Below, one piece after another: positions 42,575 through 51,977 of a DNA stretch of 64,000 bases. Origin of the DNA: Paenibacillus taichungensis (GTDB lineage: Bacteria > Bacillota > Bacilli > Paenibacillales > Paenibacillaceae); assembly GCF_003287275.1 (NCBI RefSeq), contig NZ_QEVW01000033.1, positions 49,923-113,922 of the forward strand. Reading direction: 5' to 3'. Positions within the stretch are counted from its first letter, which is position 1. Every line of letters starts with the position of its first letter. Position numbers and translations under genes: made by a program. The notes under the pieces are model-generated. The model saw only the letters and a program-made list of their open reading frames with translations, was not told the origin of the DNA and did not search any database.

Positions 42575-43498
42575 TTAATGTTCATATTGTCCCAGAATGC
42601 GACGAACGTAATCTTGAAATTCCTTACGCACTTCAACGGGTTCAATCACTTCACATTTATCTCCAAATGCAAGTAACTTGTCGTATCCGAATGTGTTTTT
42701 AATAATGGGATAAGTCGCCAGACAGGTTTCTTCTCCCATATGAAGGATATGCGCTTCCCCGAAACGCTCAATTACTTTATCAATGACTGAACGATGAACA
42801 CGAATCGTTACCTCCACCCAGTCCTGACTCATCCATCCGGCTCCATCCATGGGTAATGGGGTGAAGTCTCTTGGTACATATCCGTTCTTTGATACCAGAA
42901 GGTTGCTCATACGCGCCAATTTAAATATGCGGAAATCTTCCCGGTCGACACAGTAGCTTTGCAAATACCAACTGCTCCCCTTGAAGACAATCTGATACGG
43001 TTCAACCGTCCGGGTGCTGATTTTCCCGCCCCGATCCCCATAATCAAAGACCAGGTATCGCTGTTCATTCATCGCAGTCTCAATGCAGCTAAGCAAATTG
43101 CGGAGTGATTCATTCCCTTGATTTAACGATAAATCCACTGCGAACCGTCCTGCCTTAATGCCAGTGTCACTCCCGTGATGGATTGCATTCAATTTCTCCA
43201 AGATGAAAACAATTTCATTATGTTCAAACAACTGTTTATAGCTTTTCAAACTGGTCAACAAGGTCTGTATATCCTGTGGTGTGAATAACAGCTTGTCCAT
43301 TTTATAGGCTTTCATCAGACCCACGCCGCCCATCGCTCCCTGATGCGTAAAAATGGGCAATCCGGCAAAGGTTAACGTATCAATATCTCGATAGATGGTT
43401 CGTCTGCTCACTTCAAGACGTTCGGCCAATTCCCGCGCACTAACCACCTCTCGCTCCAATAAAATCATAATCAAAGCAAGTAAGCGATCAATTTTCAT
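42575..43498 (-). CDS. YafY-family transcriptional regulator (HTH_11 plus WYL)
   Basis: A 307-residue regulator. The N-terminal winged helix (MKIDRLLALIMILLEREVVSA and AERLEVSRRTIYRDIDTL) is of the HTH_11/DeoR-like type; a WYL domain in the middle contains KGSSWYLQSYCVDREDFRIFKLARM, and a C-terminal WCX extension follows. WYL proteins respond to nucleic-acid or small-molecule ligands. GGAGG immediately ahead supports ATG 43498. It is divergent from the effector-binding-domain gene at 43597 with only 98 bases between, suggesting that it regulates it. Confidence 0.9.
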   Translation of the reverse strand: MKIDRLLALIMILLEREVVSARELAERLEVSRRTIYRDIDTLTFAGLPIFTHQGAMGGVGLMKAYKMDKLLFTPQDIQTLLTSLKSYKQLFEHNEIVFILEKLNAIHHGSDTGIKAGRFAVDLSLNQGNESLRNLLSCIETAMNEQRYLVFDYGDRGGKISTRTVEPYQIVFKGSSWYLQSYCVDREDFRIFKLARMSNLLVSKNGYVPRDFTPLPMDGAGWMSQDWVEVTIRVHRSVIDKVIERFGEAHILHMGEETCLATYPIIKNTFGYDKLLAFGDKCEVIEPVEVRKEFQDYVRRILGQYEH

Positions 43499-43596
43499 AC
43501 TCCACCTCCGCTTTAAGTATGCCATACAGATGTCACAGTTGATAGATTATGCTTGGTTCGTAAACCAAATTCATGTACAACCAGGAGGCAATAAAT

Positions 43597-44094
43597 ATGA
43601 ACAATTACAGGATTGAGAAGAAGCAGGCCTTTCGTATCATCAGTTTTAAAACCCTTTTAGACGAGGGAACCAGTATCCACACTCCTCAGTATTCAAGCAA
43701 GAAGACAACTTTCTTCAAAAGTGTGTTGGATAATGGACAAATGGCCAGTCTTCGTCCTTATTCGGAAAGTCCATATGGTTTCGCCGCAGTAACCATAGAA
43801 AATGGCAATGTCCATTATTATGCGGGTGTTCAATCCTCGAAGCCTCTGCCTGAACATACAGACGAAGTCCTTTTTCCTGCAGGCGAGTATTTAATCTTGT
43901 CAGGAAGCGGTGGTTTATCCCGTTTGGCATTTGATAAGCTGGAAAACCAAGCATTTGGTTCTCTGTTAACCGATGAGTATGACTATGAGTTTGAATATTC
44001 CGGGGGACCGATCGCAGAAGTGTTGCTAAATGGAAAGCCAATGGACGCCGAAGTGGAAGTTTGGGTGCCTGTTCAGAAACGGAAAGACTCTTAA
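43597..44094 (+). CDS. GyrI-like/AraC effector-binding domain protein
   Basis: A 165-residue stand-alone effector-binding domain. The N-terminus NYRIEKKQAFRIISFKTLL and the segment FPAGEYLILSGSG are characteristic of the SOUL/GyrI-like fold found in the C-termini of AraC and MerR regulators. Such proteins bind small hydrophobic or cationic ligands. AGGAGG precedes ATG 43597. Pairing with a divergent WYL regulator is common in Bacillales. Confidence 0.85.
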   Translation: MNNYRIEKKQAFRIISFKTLLDEGTSIHTPQYSSKKTTFFKSVLDNGQMASLRPYSESPYGFAAVTIENGNVHYYAGVQSSKPLPEHTDEVLFPAGEYLILSGSGGLSRLAFDKLENQAFGSLLTDEYDYEFEYSGGPIAEVLLNGKPMDAEVEVWVPVQKRKDS

Positions 44095-44263
44095 ACCAGC
44101 ACACAGACTATTCGTTTGTATGGGAAATGTTGGAGACTCAATCAGTATCAATTTAGTCTCAACTTCGGGAATTTGGGTTGAAGGATCTAGGACCTTCGAT
44201 ATATGATGTCGAAAGATGCCAGTTACTGGGGGTATCTACTATATAAAAAAGGAGGTGTAGGTT

Positions 44264-44722
44264 ATGAAAAAATCAAGCAAAGTCATTTCTTCCACAGTTA
44301 TTGCTGCCATTGCAGCTGTATCCGTTGTAACTTCTGCTTCTGCAGCAAGTGTATCAACGGTACCTTCTGTCTCAAGCATTAATTTGAGTGGCATGGACAT
44401 CGAAACAGCTTTGATGATGGTTCAGCAGGAACGCACGAAATTGCTGGATAGCCAATTGCAGGCACAAATTCAACAAGTTCAAAATCGCAATCAAGCGATT
44501 GCAGAGCTGAACGAACAATTGCAGGCGGCCATTCAGAGCGGGGATGCTTCCCAAGTCCAAGTTCTGAAGGGTAAAATTGATGCGATGAGCAACTCACAAC
44601 AAATGGATATGCTGCGTTTGCAGTCTATGACTAACAAACGCAATGAAGCCTTTGATGTGATGACGAATTTCGTCAAGAAAATGCAGGATTCAAGATCGTC
44701 CATCATCGGAAACATGCGCTAG
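44264..44722 (+). CDS. small secreted coiled-coil protein, unknown function
   Basis: A 152-residue protein with a clear signal peptide (MKKSSKVISSTVIAAIAAVS..., cleavage probably after SASA near residue 28). The mature part is one long Gln/Leu-rich helical region (about 45-140) with heptad character, for example LQAQIQQVQNRNQAIAELNEQL, ending ...DSRSSIIGNMR. No cysteine or catalytic motif is present. AAAGGAGGTG precedes ATG 44264, a strong site suggesting high expression. I do not recognise a named family; it may be an extracellular structural or surface-associated protein. Confidence 0.75.
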   Translation: MKKSSKVISSTVIAAIAAVSVVTSASAASVSTVPSVSSINLSGMDIETALMMVQQERTKLLDSQLQAQIQQVQNRNQAIAELNEQLQAAIQSGDASQVQVLKGKIDAMSNSQQMDMLRLQSMTNKRNEAFDVMTNFVKKMQDSRSSIIGNMR

Positions 44723-44728
44723 GATTGT

Positions 44729-44778
44729 AAAAAAAGAGCGAAGCCGGAATGCATTTCCGACACTTCGCTCTTCTTTTT
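44729..44778. terminator. bidirectional terminator
   Basis: AAGAGCGAAG and CTTCGCTCTT outer arms plus GGAA/TTCC inner pairing, with A-run and T-run. It separates the secreted protein (+) from the helicase (-). Confidence 0.9.
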
Positions 44779-44828
44779 GTATTCTACTATTTACAATGTT
44801 ACGTATGTTGCAACAATCCACTCTTGAG

Positions 44829-47800
44829 TTAACCTGACCAGTCACGGCGCCGGGTGAACAGATCCTTCAGCTCATCCGTCGACAGCTCGGTAATCCAGTT
44901 TTCAGAGCTGGTGATAATATTGTCGCTGAGCTGCTGCTTGCTCTCCAGCATCTCATCAATGCGTTCTTCAAGTGTACCCAGCGAGATAAACTTGTGTACC
45001 TGCACATCCTTCGTCTGTCCCATCCGATACGCGCGGTCTGTAGCCTGATTTTCCACGGCAGGGTTCCACCAGCGGTCAAAGTGGAATACATGATTCGCTG
45101 CGGTCAGGTTCAAGCCCACACCACCTGCCTTGATGGACAGAATAAAGACCGACGGCTGCTCTGCCGCAGGTAACGTCCGGGATTGGAACTCGTCAATCAT
45201 GCGATCCCTGGCTGTCTTGGACGTACCCCCATGCAGATACAATACAGGTTCCTGCAACTCCTGTCTTAATACTTGTTGCAGCATCTGTCCCATGCCGATG
45301 TATTGTGTGAAAATGAGGCACCGTTCGCCCTCATCCCGTAGTTCGCGAACCAGTTCCATCAGTCGTTCCAGCTTCGCGGAGCGGCTGATCAGCATGGCCA
45401 TGTCCTGCGGACTGTACAGGTCATACTCTGTTATAGAGCCTTCCGAGGAGAGCGTTTCCGGCAAGGCTTCTTTGGTCAGCAGCAGGGGGTGATCACACAA
45501 CTGCTTGAGCTGGGTTAAGGCAGAGAGAATTGCACCTTTACGCTTGATGCCTTCCAGCTCTTTCATTTTGTCCATCAGTTCCTGAACGGACTGATCATAT
45601 AGTGCACTTTGTTCACCCGTAAGGTGAATGTAGGTTTTCATCTCATTTTTGTCCGGTAGATCGAGTTGAATATTCGGATCTTTTTTCTTACGGCGCAGCA
45701 TGAATGGCTTCACCAGTTGCTGCAGATCCTGCATGCGCTGCTCATCCTTATCCTTCTCAATTGCACTGATAAACCGAGTCTGGAATGCCCGTGCGCTGCC
45801 CAGATAGCCGGGATTAATAAAATCATAGATCGACCATAACTCCGATAACCGATTTTCAATTGGCGTACCAGTCAGAGCAATACGATGTTTTGCCGGGAAA
45901 CTGCGTACCGCCATGGACTGCTTCGTTTGGGCATTTTTAATATTTTGCGCCTCATCCAGACAGATGGATGCCCACGTATAGGACTGCAACATCTCTTGAT
46001 CCAGAGTCGCTGTTGCATAGGAGGTAATGATGATATCCACCTGTTCCGTCTGTTCCCGGAACTCTTCTCCGCTCAGTCTTCGTGCTCCGTAGTGCAAACT
46101 GACGTTAATTGAAGGCGCGAAGCGGCTGATCTCCTTCTGCCAGTTCCCCAATACGGAAGTGGGGCAGACCAGAAGGGCTGGTGCCTGCCCAGGCAAGCGC
46201 TGTTCATGCTCTTTGAGATGTAGCAGATATGTGATGAACTGAATCGTTTTGCCGAGTCCCATGTCATCCGCAAGACAAGCACCGAGACCGAATCTCCGCA
46301 GGAATCCAAGCCATGCGAAACCTTCCTTTTGATATGAACGCAGCTCAGCATGCAACCCTTCCGGAATAGGCAGGGAAGGAGCGCCGCCTTGCCCACCGCC
46401 AAGCTGTGCAATGACCCGGTTCAGGTGTTCGTTCAGTTCCACCTCAAGTCGAATGTTCTCGTTGGATTGTGGCTGTTCTTCTTCCTCTTCCTGTCCTTCC
46501 TTGCGTTTCTGGTTGCGATACTCTCGCTGCTCATTATGCAGCAGATGCAGATGCAGAATATCCTGAAACGATAGCCCCTGTTCCTGATCCACACCGCCCA
46601 TGGCCCGGCGAATCTGCTCAAGCAAGGCCGGATCAAGGGGAACCCATTCTCCACGGAAGCGGACCAGCCGTTCATTACGGGCCACGAGATCAGCGAACTC
46701 TTCTTCGCTGAGATCCGTATCCCCAATCGCAATACGCCAGTCAAAATGAATGATCGAATCCAGTCCAAAGAAAGACTGTCCCCGCTCACTGCCTTCCTCC
46801 GGTTTCACCTTGGCACGCAGCTTGGGTTTCTTCTTGCGCGCAGCTTCCCACCAACCCGGAAGCAGCACTTGCCAGCCAGCTTCAAGCAGTCGTCCGCTGT
46901 CTTGTGTCAGGAACAGCCAAGCATCCTGATCTCCCAATGGATCACTGAGCACATCCCGACTGCCGCTAATAGCGCGGCGAATCCGAGGCAGATGTGCACG
47001 CAGCTGCTCCAGCCATCCTGCCGAACGATCAAGGATGAACGGTGTCCACACGTCCGGCCATTCACCTTCCAACCGGCCACGTGAATCTAACCGCACAGGA
47101 ACCAGCACGGCTGCATCAAGTTTGTTCTGCAACACCAGCCGCAGCCGCCATGCCGGTTCATCCTCCTCCGGCTCCAGCAATTGCAGGAGCGGACGGAATG
47201 GGGCTGCGTCTGCTTTCCAGCCGATGGACACGAGCCAGGATTGGGCATCCATGCCAGCCGTTTGCGGAGCCGTTCCGCTTTGTGGAAACAATTGCGGGAA
47301 CTCGCGCCGCAGATCGGTGGCCGCTTCTTCCGTGCTATACCATTGTTGGAATACCGAAGCGGAATAGGCAGCACTCAGTCCTTCGGCGTAGCTCTCATCC
47401 GTTTGTTCCAGGGCTTTGCCAAGAGCGGTTCGATCCTGCTTTTTCAAACTGTCCGGGTCCCAGGTCCATTGCAGTTGTCCCGAGCGAAATGCGGTGAAGC
47501 TGGGGATGTATTTACGATTGTCAATCGATGCTGCAAGTACCGGGGCCAGCCGGATCAAATGCTCTGCCTGCTCGTCCCACTTCCATTCAATGTGCAGAAG
47601 GGTGTTCATTTCGCTGAAGAAAGGAATCACTTCTTCCGCAGGCAGTACGACCAGTTCAATCTCTTCAATCTGTCTTGTTTCCAGTTCTGTTCCGTAGAAG
47701 GAAGGGGCATGCCAAGCAAATAATCGCTGCTTAAGTGATTGTCCCGATACAAAGTGATGGGTGTTCAGCGCTCCATAGAACAAGGCATCCCCGTATCCGG

Positions 47801-47852
47801 TCAATGCAACATGGACCTCAATTGTTTCGGTGTAAGGGTGCATTAGACTCAT
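44829..47852 (-). CDS. SNF2-family DEAD/DEAH ATPase
   Basis: A 1007-residue Swi2/Snf2 ATPase. The N-terminal 480 residues are the bacterial SNF2-associated region with a stretch of Glu (KEGQEEEEEQPQ) before the motor. The motor has motif I ADDMGLGKTIQ, motif II LDEAQNIKN, motif III LTGTPIENRLSELWS and motifs V-VI GGVGLNLTAANHVFHF and NQATDRAYRMGQ. Bacterial members remodel protein-DNA complexes, with RNA polymerase recycler RapA as a relative. Its start overlaps by four bases the stop of the SWIM-domain gene upstream, so the two are translationally coupled and probably act together. Confidence 0.93.
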   Translation of the reverse strand: MSLMHPYTETIEVHVALTGYGDALFYGALNTHHFVSGQSLKQRLFAWHAPSFYGTELETRQIEEIELVVLPAEEVIPFFSEMNTLLHIEWKWDEQAEHLIRLAPVLAASIDNRKYIPSFTAFRSGQLQWTWDPDSLKKQDRTALGKALEQTDESYAEGLSAAYSASVFQQWYSTEEAATDLRREFPQLFPQSGTAPQTAGMDAQSWLVSIGWKADAAPFRPLLQLLEPEEDEPAWRLRLVLQNKLDAAVLVPVRLDSRGRLEGEWPDVWTPFILDRSAGWLEQLRAHLPRIRRAISGSRDVLSDPLGDQDAWLFLTQDSGRLLEAGWQVLLPGWWEAARKKKPKLRAKVKPEEGSERGQSFFGLDSIIHFDWRIAIGDTDLSEEEFADLVARNERLVRFRGEWVPLDPALLEQIRRAMGGVDQEQGLSFQDILHLHLLHNEQREYRNQKRKEGQEEEEEQPQSNENIRLEVELNEHLNRVIAQLGGGQGGAPSLPIPEGLHAELRSYQKEGFAWLGFLRRFGLGACLADDMGLGKTIQFITYLLHLKEHEQRLPGQAPALLVCPTSVLGNWQKEISRFAPSINVSLHYGARRLSGEEFREQTEQVDIIITSYATATLDQEMLQSYTWASICLDEAQNIKNAQTKQSMAVRSFPAKHRIALTGTPIENRLSELWSIYDFINPGYLGSARAFQTRFISAIEKDKDEQRMQDLQQLVKPFMLRRKKKDPNIQLDLPDKNEMKTYIHLTGEQSALYDQSVQELMDKMKELEGIKRKGAILSALTQLKQLCDHPLLLTKEALPETLSSEGSITEYDLYSPQDMAMLISRSAKLERLMELVRELRDEGERCLIFTQYIGMGQMLQQVLRQELQEPVLYLHGGTSKTARDRMIDEFQSRTLPAAEQPSVFILSIKAGGVGLNLTAANHVFHFDRWWNPAVENQATDRAYRMGQTKDVQVHKFISLGTLEERIDEMLESKQQLSDNIITSSENWITELSTDELKDLFTRRRDWSG

Positions 47853-49618
47853 GAGATCAACTTACCTTTCCGAAGCTCTTCCTGCAGGGCGCGCAGTCGG
47901 CTGTTGCGAACAGCCAATGTGGTGATAAACTGCTCCCAGTGCTCTTCCTGCTTCAATTTTTTATATATTTTGGACAGACGCTTCAACAGTTTCACTGCTG
48001 CTTTGTATCCGTCCCTGTTTTTGTGTCCTATATAACGATCTACTGCTTGATGGTAGAAAGGCAGAAGCAGTTCGGGAGCATCCTTTTCAATCGGTTGTAG
48101 CACAGCTACCCGGAATTCAAGCGGCTCCGTCTCTGTGCTCAGCTGAAAATCAATCCACCGCCGCCACTGTCCCCGCGAATGCATCGCTTCTTCATAAGCC
48201 GGACGAGAATGAGGCAACATGCTGACCAGTGTATCCCACATGCGATGCTCTACATCAGGCAGATGATGAATGGCTGTGTCCCACAACTGCATGTAATCAT
48301 TCAGGGGGGAGTTCCGTCGATTCGCCAGCAGAGGTCCGAGCTGCACCAACCACTCTCCCAGTCTTTTCCAGTCCGAAGAATCTGCAAGTACGTGAAGAAA
48401 ATGAAGCAGATGCTCCGGCGGGATACCGTATGCCGAGCTTCCGCTGATTAATCGCTGCCAAGCCTGTTCATCTTGTTTCAAATGGAAATACATCCAGCTC
48501 TGCGCCAATACCAGCGGCAAGGGCAACGTGACAGATTTAATCGGCGCACCGCTCCCGTTTTCCGTCAGATTCGCTACGCTCAGTACGCTCTCACCAGGTT
48601 TGGCGGGTTTGGAAGCAGCAGCAGACAGGCCATTTTCCATTTCCTGTAGAAACGCCAGCTCTGACTCCAGCGTTTTCCGGTTTCCCTGAAGATGAGGTAC
48701 GATCCAGTTTAACCAAAACTGTCGATAAAGCGGGGTGAAGAACATCATGCTGGATGTCTCGGATATCATTTGCATACGCAGGTAAGCCGAGGTTTCCTCA
48801 AGTCTGTTCCATTGTTGTTCAAGCTTCGTGCCCTTTAGACCGGAGAGATCCAACGGACGACTAAAGATCTGTTCCAACCCCTTTTGGAGCGCATCCACGG
48901 CAAGTTGAGCAGGATAGCTCAGATACACAGGTGTATGTGTGATTGAATTGCGGCCAGGCACACAGAAGCGAATCAGGTATAGCTGAACATGCAGCTCAAA
49001 TAACTGGTCCATACCAGCGGACAGCTTAGGTTTGATGGCATAGAGCTCGTCCGCTGCGGCCTGCACATACGATGTACTTGGTGTACCTATCCCCAGTCGT
49101 TTCAGGCATGCCTGAAACAGCTCATGCCATTCCGTGATCTCAAGTTCTGCAAGTTCCGTTGCACGTTCCTTGATCTGGCTATACTGGTTATCAGGGATGG
49201 TGAGATCCTCTTCGTGCGTTGCGTAATCCGAACGTCCGGAAGTCGCTATAGCAGCAGGTTTTGGAGCCTGTTTCAGTGCCGTGCTGGAGTGGGCGTTCAC
49301 AATGCCGTGTACGGGTCGGCCCAGTTGCTCCGCATAACTCATTAGAACGGCTATCATATGTTTGCAATGAGAACCAACCGGACAGGTACAGTGACTGGTA
49401 TTCAATGATTGCAAGCTCAGGGTTACCTCATAATCATCGGAGCCCTGTACTTCAGCCAAAATTCCGTTTTGTTCGGTGTAGGTTAATGGTCCGACGCGTT
49501 TCTGTTTATAATATTGGAATCCACGCATAATCGTCAGGTTGTTAAAATGTTCAGCGACCTGCCTGATCAGCAGTTGCCACTGCGCATCATCCATGTTCAT
49601 GTCATTAGGTATGTTCAT
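47849..49618 (-). CDS. SWIM zinc-finger protein, partner of the SNF2 ATPase
   Basis: A 589-residue protein. The zinc-finger motif CTCPVGSHCKHMIAVLM lies near residue 80 (CxCxnCxH, the SWIM signature), preceded by VTLSLQSLNTS. The rest is helical with no further recognised domain. SWIM proteins coupled to SNF2 ATPases are frequent in Bacillales, and the finger is thought to bind DNA or protein. AGGAG at 49627-49631 supports ATG 49618 (or 49621); upstream in-frame ATGs at 49687 and 49654 lack ribosome sites. Their function in bacteria is unproved. Confidence 0.87.
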   Translation of the reverse strand: MNIPNDMNMDDAQWQLLIRQVAEHFNNLTIMRGFQYYKQKRVGPLTYTEQNGILAEVQGSDDYEVTLSLQSLNTSHCTCPVGSHCKHMIAVLMSYAEQLGRPVHGIVNAHSSTALKQAPKPAAIATSGRSDYATHEEDLTIPDNQYSQIKERATELAELEITEWHELFQACLKRLGIGTPSTSYVQAAADELYAIKPKLSAGMDQLFELHVQLYLIRFCVPGRNSITHTPVYLSYPAQLAVDALQKGLEQIFSRPLDLSGLKGTKLEQQWNRLEETSAYLRMQMISETSSMMFFTPLYRQFWLNWIVPHLQGNRKTLESELAFLQEMENGLSAAASKPAKPGESVLSVANLTENGSGAPIKSVTLPLPLVLAQSWMYFHLKQDEQAWQRLISGSSAYGIPPEHLLHFLHVLADSSDWKRLGEWLVQLGPLLANRRNSPLNDYMQLWDTAIHHLPDVEHRMWDTLVSMLPHSRPAYEEAMHSRGQWRRWIDFQLSTETEPLEFRVAVLQPIEKDAPELLLPFYHQAVDRYIGHKNRDGYKAAVKLLKRLSKIYKKLKQEEHWEQFITTLAVRNSRLRALQEELRKGKLIS

Positions 49619-49899
49619 CATTCCATCTCCTGGGGAAATCATAGGTTCAGTCATCACCACGTTTTGACGTAATGGTGTACATTTCATATATCCATCATAT
49701 CAGTTATCGTGTACTCCGTGCATCGGTTCTGAGAACTTGGATGTGACTTTTTGATAGGTGAAACTCAAGAGTATCGATCTCTATTTTTTTCCATAAACCA
49801 TGCATAATAGGCTTGTCTTGTGTATGCTTAGCGTATGTATTCCTTACAGGAACGATGCAGGCCGGGATTCGGCTTAATTTCAAACAACAGGAGAGACAT

Positions 49900-50718
49900 A
49901 TGAAAATACTTACGTTAAATACGCACGCTTGGGCAGAAGAAGACCAACTGAACAAGATCAGTCAGCTGGCTGATTTTATCAATACACACCAATTTGATGT
50001 GATCTCCATGCAGGAGGTCAACCAATCCATACAAGAAGCAGCGCTGTCCGCGGAGGAACTGAAACATTACTTTGCCACGGAATCGGATGCTGTGATCAAA
50101 AAAGACAACTACGCTTACGTTTTGCTTACGCAACTGACCGAGACCTATTACTGGACATGGATTCCGGCCCATGTTGGTTTCAGCAAATACGATGAAGGGC
50201 TCGCCATCCTGAGCCGGACGCCGATCACACAGGCTTTTGGTGAGTATGTATCCCACATGCGAGATTACGACAACTACCGGACACGCAAAATTGTAGGTGT
50301 CCAGACTGAATTGCAAGGCGAAGCAACCTGGTTTGTGAATGGACACTATAACTGGTGGGATGATGAACAAGAGCCTTTCAAGGGGCAGTGGGAACTGACC
50401 GAGAGCAAGCTTGCTCCATATATGGACCAACCGCTCTATTTAATGGGCGATTTCAATAATGTCGCGGAAGTACGAGGGGAAGGCTACGATTATATGATGA
50501 GCAAGGGCTGGAATGACCTGTACACGACGGCTGTGCAAAAGGATGACGGTGCAACCGTGGTCAAAGCCATTGCCGGCTGGGCAGATAACAAACGTGATCT
50601 CCGTATAGATTATATTTTCTCGAATCGTCCGGTACAGGCGAAGTCTTCGACGGTAGTTCTCAACGGAAAAAATGGCCCTGTGGTCTCTGACCATTACGGC
50701 GTAGCTGTGGAAATTTAA
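49900..50718 (+). CDS. endonuclease/exonuclease/phosphatase (EEP) family hydrolase
   Basis: A 272-residue metal-dependent hydrolase of the DNase I-like superfamily. The motifs appear in the family order: LTLNTHAW, QFDVISMQEVNQ (metal-binding Glu), WFVNGHYNWW, LMGDFNN, RIDYIFSN and the terminal VVSDHYGVAVEI (catalytic Asp-His). It lacks a signal peptide. AGGAGAG precedes ATG 49900, so the longer frame to 49813 is not used. Substrates in this family range from nucleic acids to phospholipids and cannot be chosen here. It is monocistronic. Confidence 0.88.
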   Translation: MKILTLNTHAWAEEDQLNKISQLADFINTHQFDVISMQEVNQSIQEAALSAEELKHYFATESDAVIKKDNYAYVLLTQLTETYYWTWIPAHVGFSKYDEGLAILSRTPITQAFGEYVSHMRDYDNYRTRKIVGVQTELQGEATWFVNGHYNWWDDEQEPFKGQWELTESKLAPYMDQPLYLMGDFNNVAEVRGEGYDYMMSKGWNDLYTTAVQKDDGATVVKAIAGWADNKRDLRIDYIFSNRPVQAKSSTVVLNGKNGPVVSDHYGVAVEI

Positions 50719-50761
50719 CAGTAAGTCAGTCTAGTACACGATTCTTTATCGAAATAAAACG

Positions 50762-50809
50762 AAAGCCTCCGCTTACTTCCTTATAAGGAAAGTAAGCGGA
50801 GGCTTTTTA
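50762..50809. terminator. bidirectional terminator
   Basis: AAAGCCTCCGCTTACTT and AAGTAAGCGGAGGCTTT arms around a short loop, followed by T-run. Serves the EEP gene (+) and possibly the chemoreceptor gene (-). Confidence 0.92.
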
Positions 50810-50904
50810 TTTTCAGCCTTTGGCATATTGATGTTAGAAAAGCCCATTTTAATTTATGTACATGTCATTCCTGTTTAATCTATTCCTTAGACCACAAGCT
50901 AGCT

Positions 50905-51732
50905 TTATTCCAGTGCCAGCATCTTTTGCACAAATGCTTTCAGATTCGCACTAGTTTCACTAAGCTGTTCAATACTTTCCATAAACTCGTTTACCAGCCC
51001 AGCCTGATCCACCGTTGCTGTGGTAATCTGACCGATCTCCTGTTCCATATGTTTAATGGAAACTTGAACGCTGCCAAGGGAAGACTCGATATCGGCTGCT
51101 GCTTGTTTGGTGTGATCGGACAGCTTGCGAACCTCGCTGGCAACGACACCGAAGCCGCTTCCTAGATCCCCGACACGAGCCGCTTCAATCATGGCATTTA
51201 AGCCAAGCAGGTTGGTTTGTTCGGATACTTCACGGATGACGTTTGTCACTTTGGTCACATTGATGGAGTTCTCCGAGGCTTTTTTGGAATTGCGTAAGAT
51301 CTCTTCTGAAGTCGCGGATAGTTCTTCCGAATGTGCCGCAATCTGCTGAATCCCACCAACTAGTGCATGAATGGTCGCTTCATTTTCCCTAATCAGCGTT
51401 TCCAGCGTGAGGTGGTTATCCAGTGCGTAGTTCACACCGAGTATGCCCACAACCTGATCGTTTTCCTTAATTGGAATCAGGATGGCATCGAAGGGTCTGC
51501 CTTGCAGATCACCGGGCATGCGGGCCACGGTACGTGTGTCCTTGTTAATCAGCATTTTAAAATCCTTATAATCCTCATGCAGCTCGTCCCCGACCTTTAC
51601 ACCGATCTCCAGACTTTTGGCTTCGGCAAAATACAGTACTTTCTCATGATCATTAATGGATATGGATACATCATCACGAAACATCTGTCTTACAAAAGGC
51701 ATAGCGTTAACCAGAGATTCAAGAATACTCAA
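50905..51732 (-). CDS. small soluble methyl-accepting chemotaxis protein
   Basis: A 275-residue chemoreceptor without membrane segments or HAMP domain. An N-terminal PAS/Cache-like sensor (about 1-115; IPIKENDQVVGILGVNYALD) is joined to a shortened signalling domain whose hairpin tip reads EVSEQTNLLGLNAMIEAARVGDLGSGFGVVASEVRKLS. The tip contacts CheA/CheW. TTG 51732 is preferred because GAAAGGAACG lies just before it and inside the longer frame. Cytoplasmic receptors of this compact type usually sense internal metabolites or redox state. Its ligand is unknown. Confidence 0.87.
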   Translation of the reverse strand: MSILESLVNAMPFVRQMFRDDVSISINDHEKVLYFAEAKSLEIGVKVGDELHEDYKDFKMLINKDTRTVARMPGDLQGRPFDAILIPIKENDQVVGILGVNYALDNHLTLETLIRENEATIHALVGGIQQIAAHSEELSATSEEILRNSKKASENSINVTKVTNVIREVSEQTNLLGLNAMIEAARVGDLGSGFGVVASEVRKLSDHTKQAAADIESSLGSVQVSIKHMEQEIGQITTATVDQAGLVNEFMESIEQLSETSANLKAFVQKMLALE

Positions 51733-51977
51733 GGTACATCGTTCCTTTCTCATACAAAAAGTGGAATTAATAGCCTACTACCTATATCGGTAACGCTTTT
51801 CAATTTTTTAAACCAATGCGCAACACGTTGTCGAAATAAGGCGACTTGTTCAGAATCGGTTCAGAGCCTCTCTATATAATGGGAATATCGTACATGTCCA
51901 TATTATTTAAGGAAGATCCTCCATTGGATTTTGCGTTGGAAGGGCATGAATATACTTCATATGGGAGGAGCATTATT

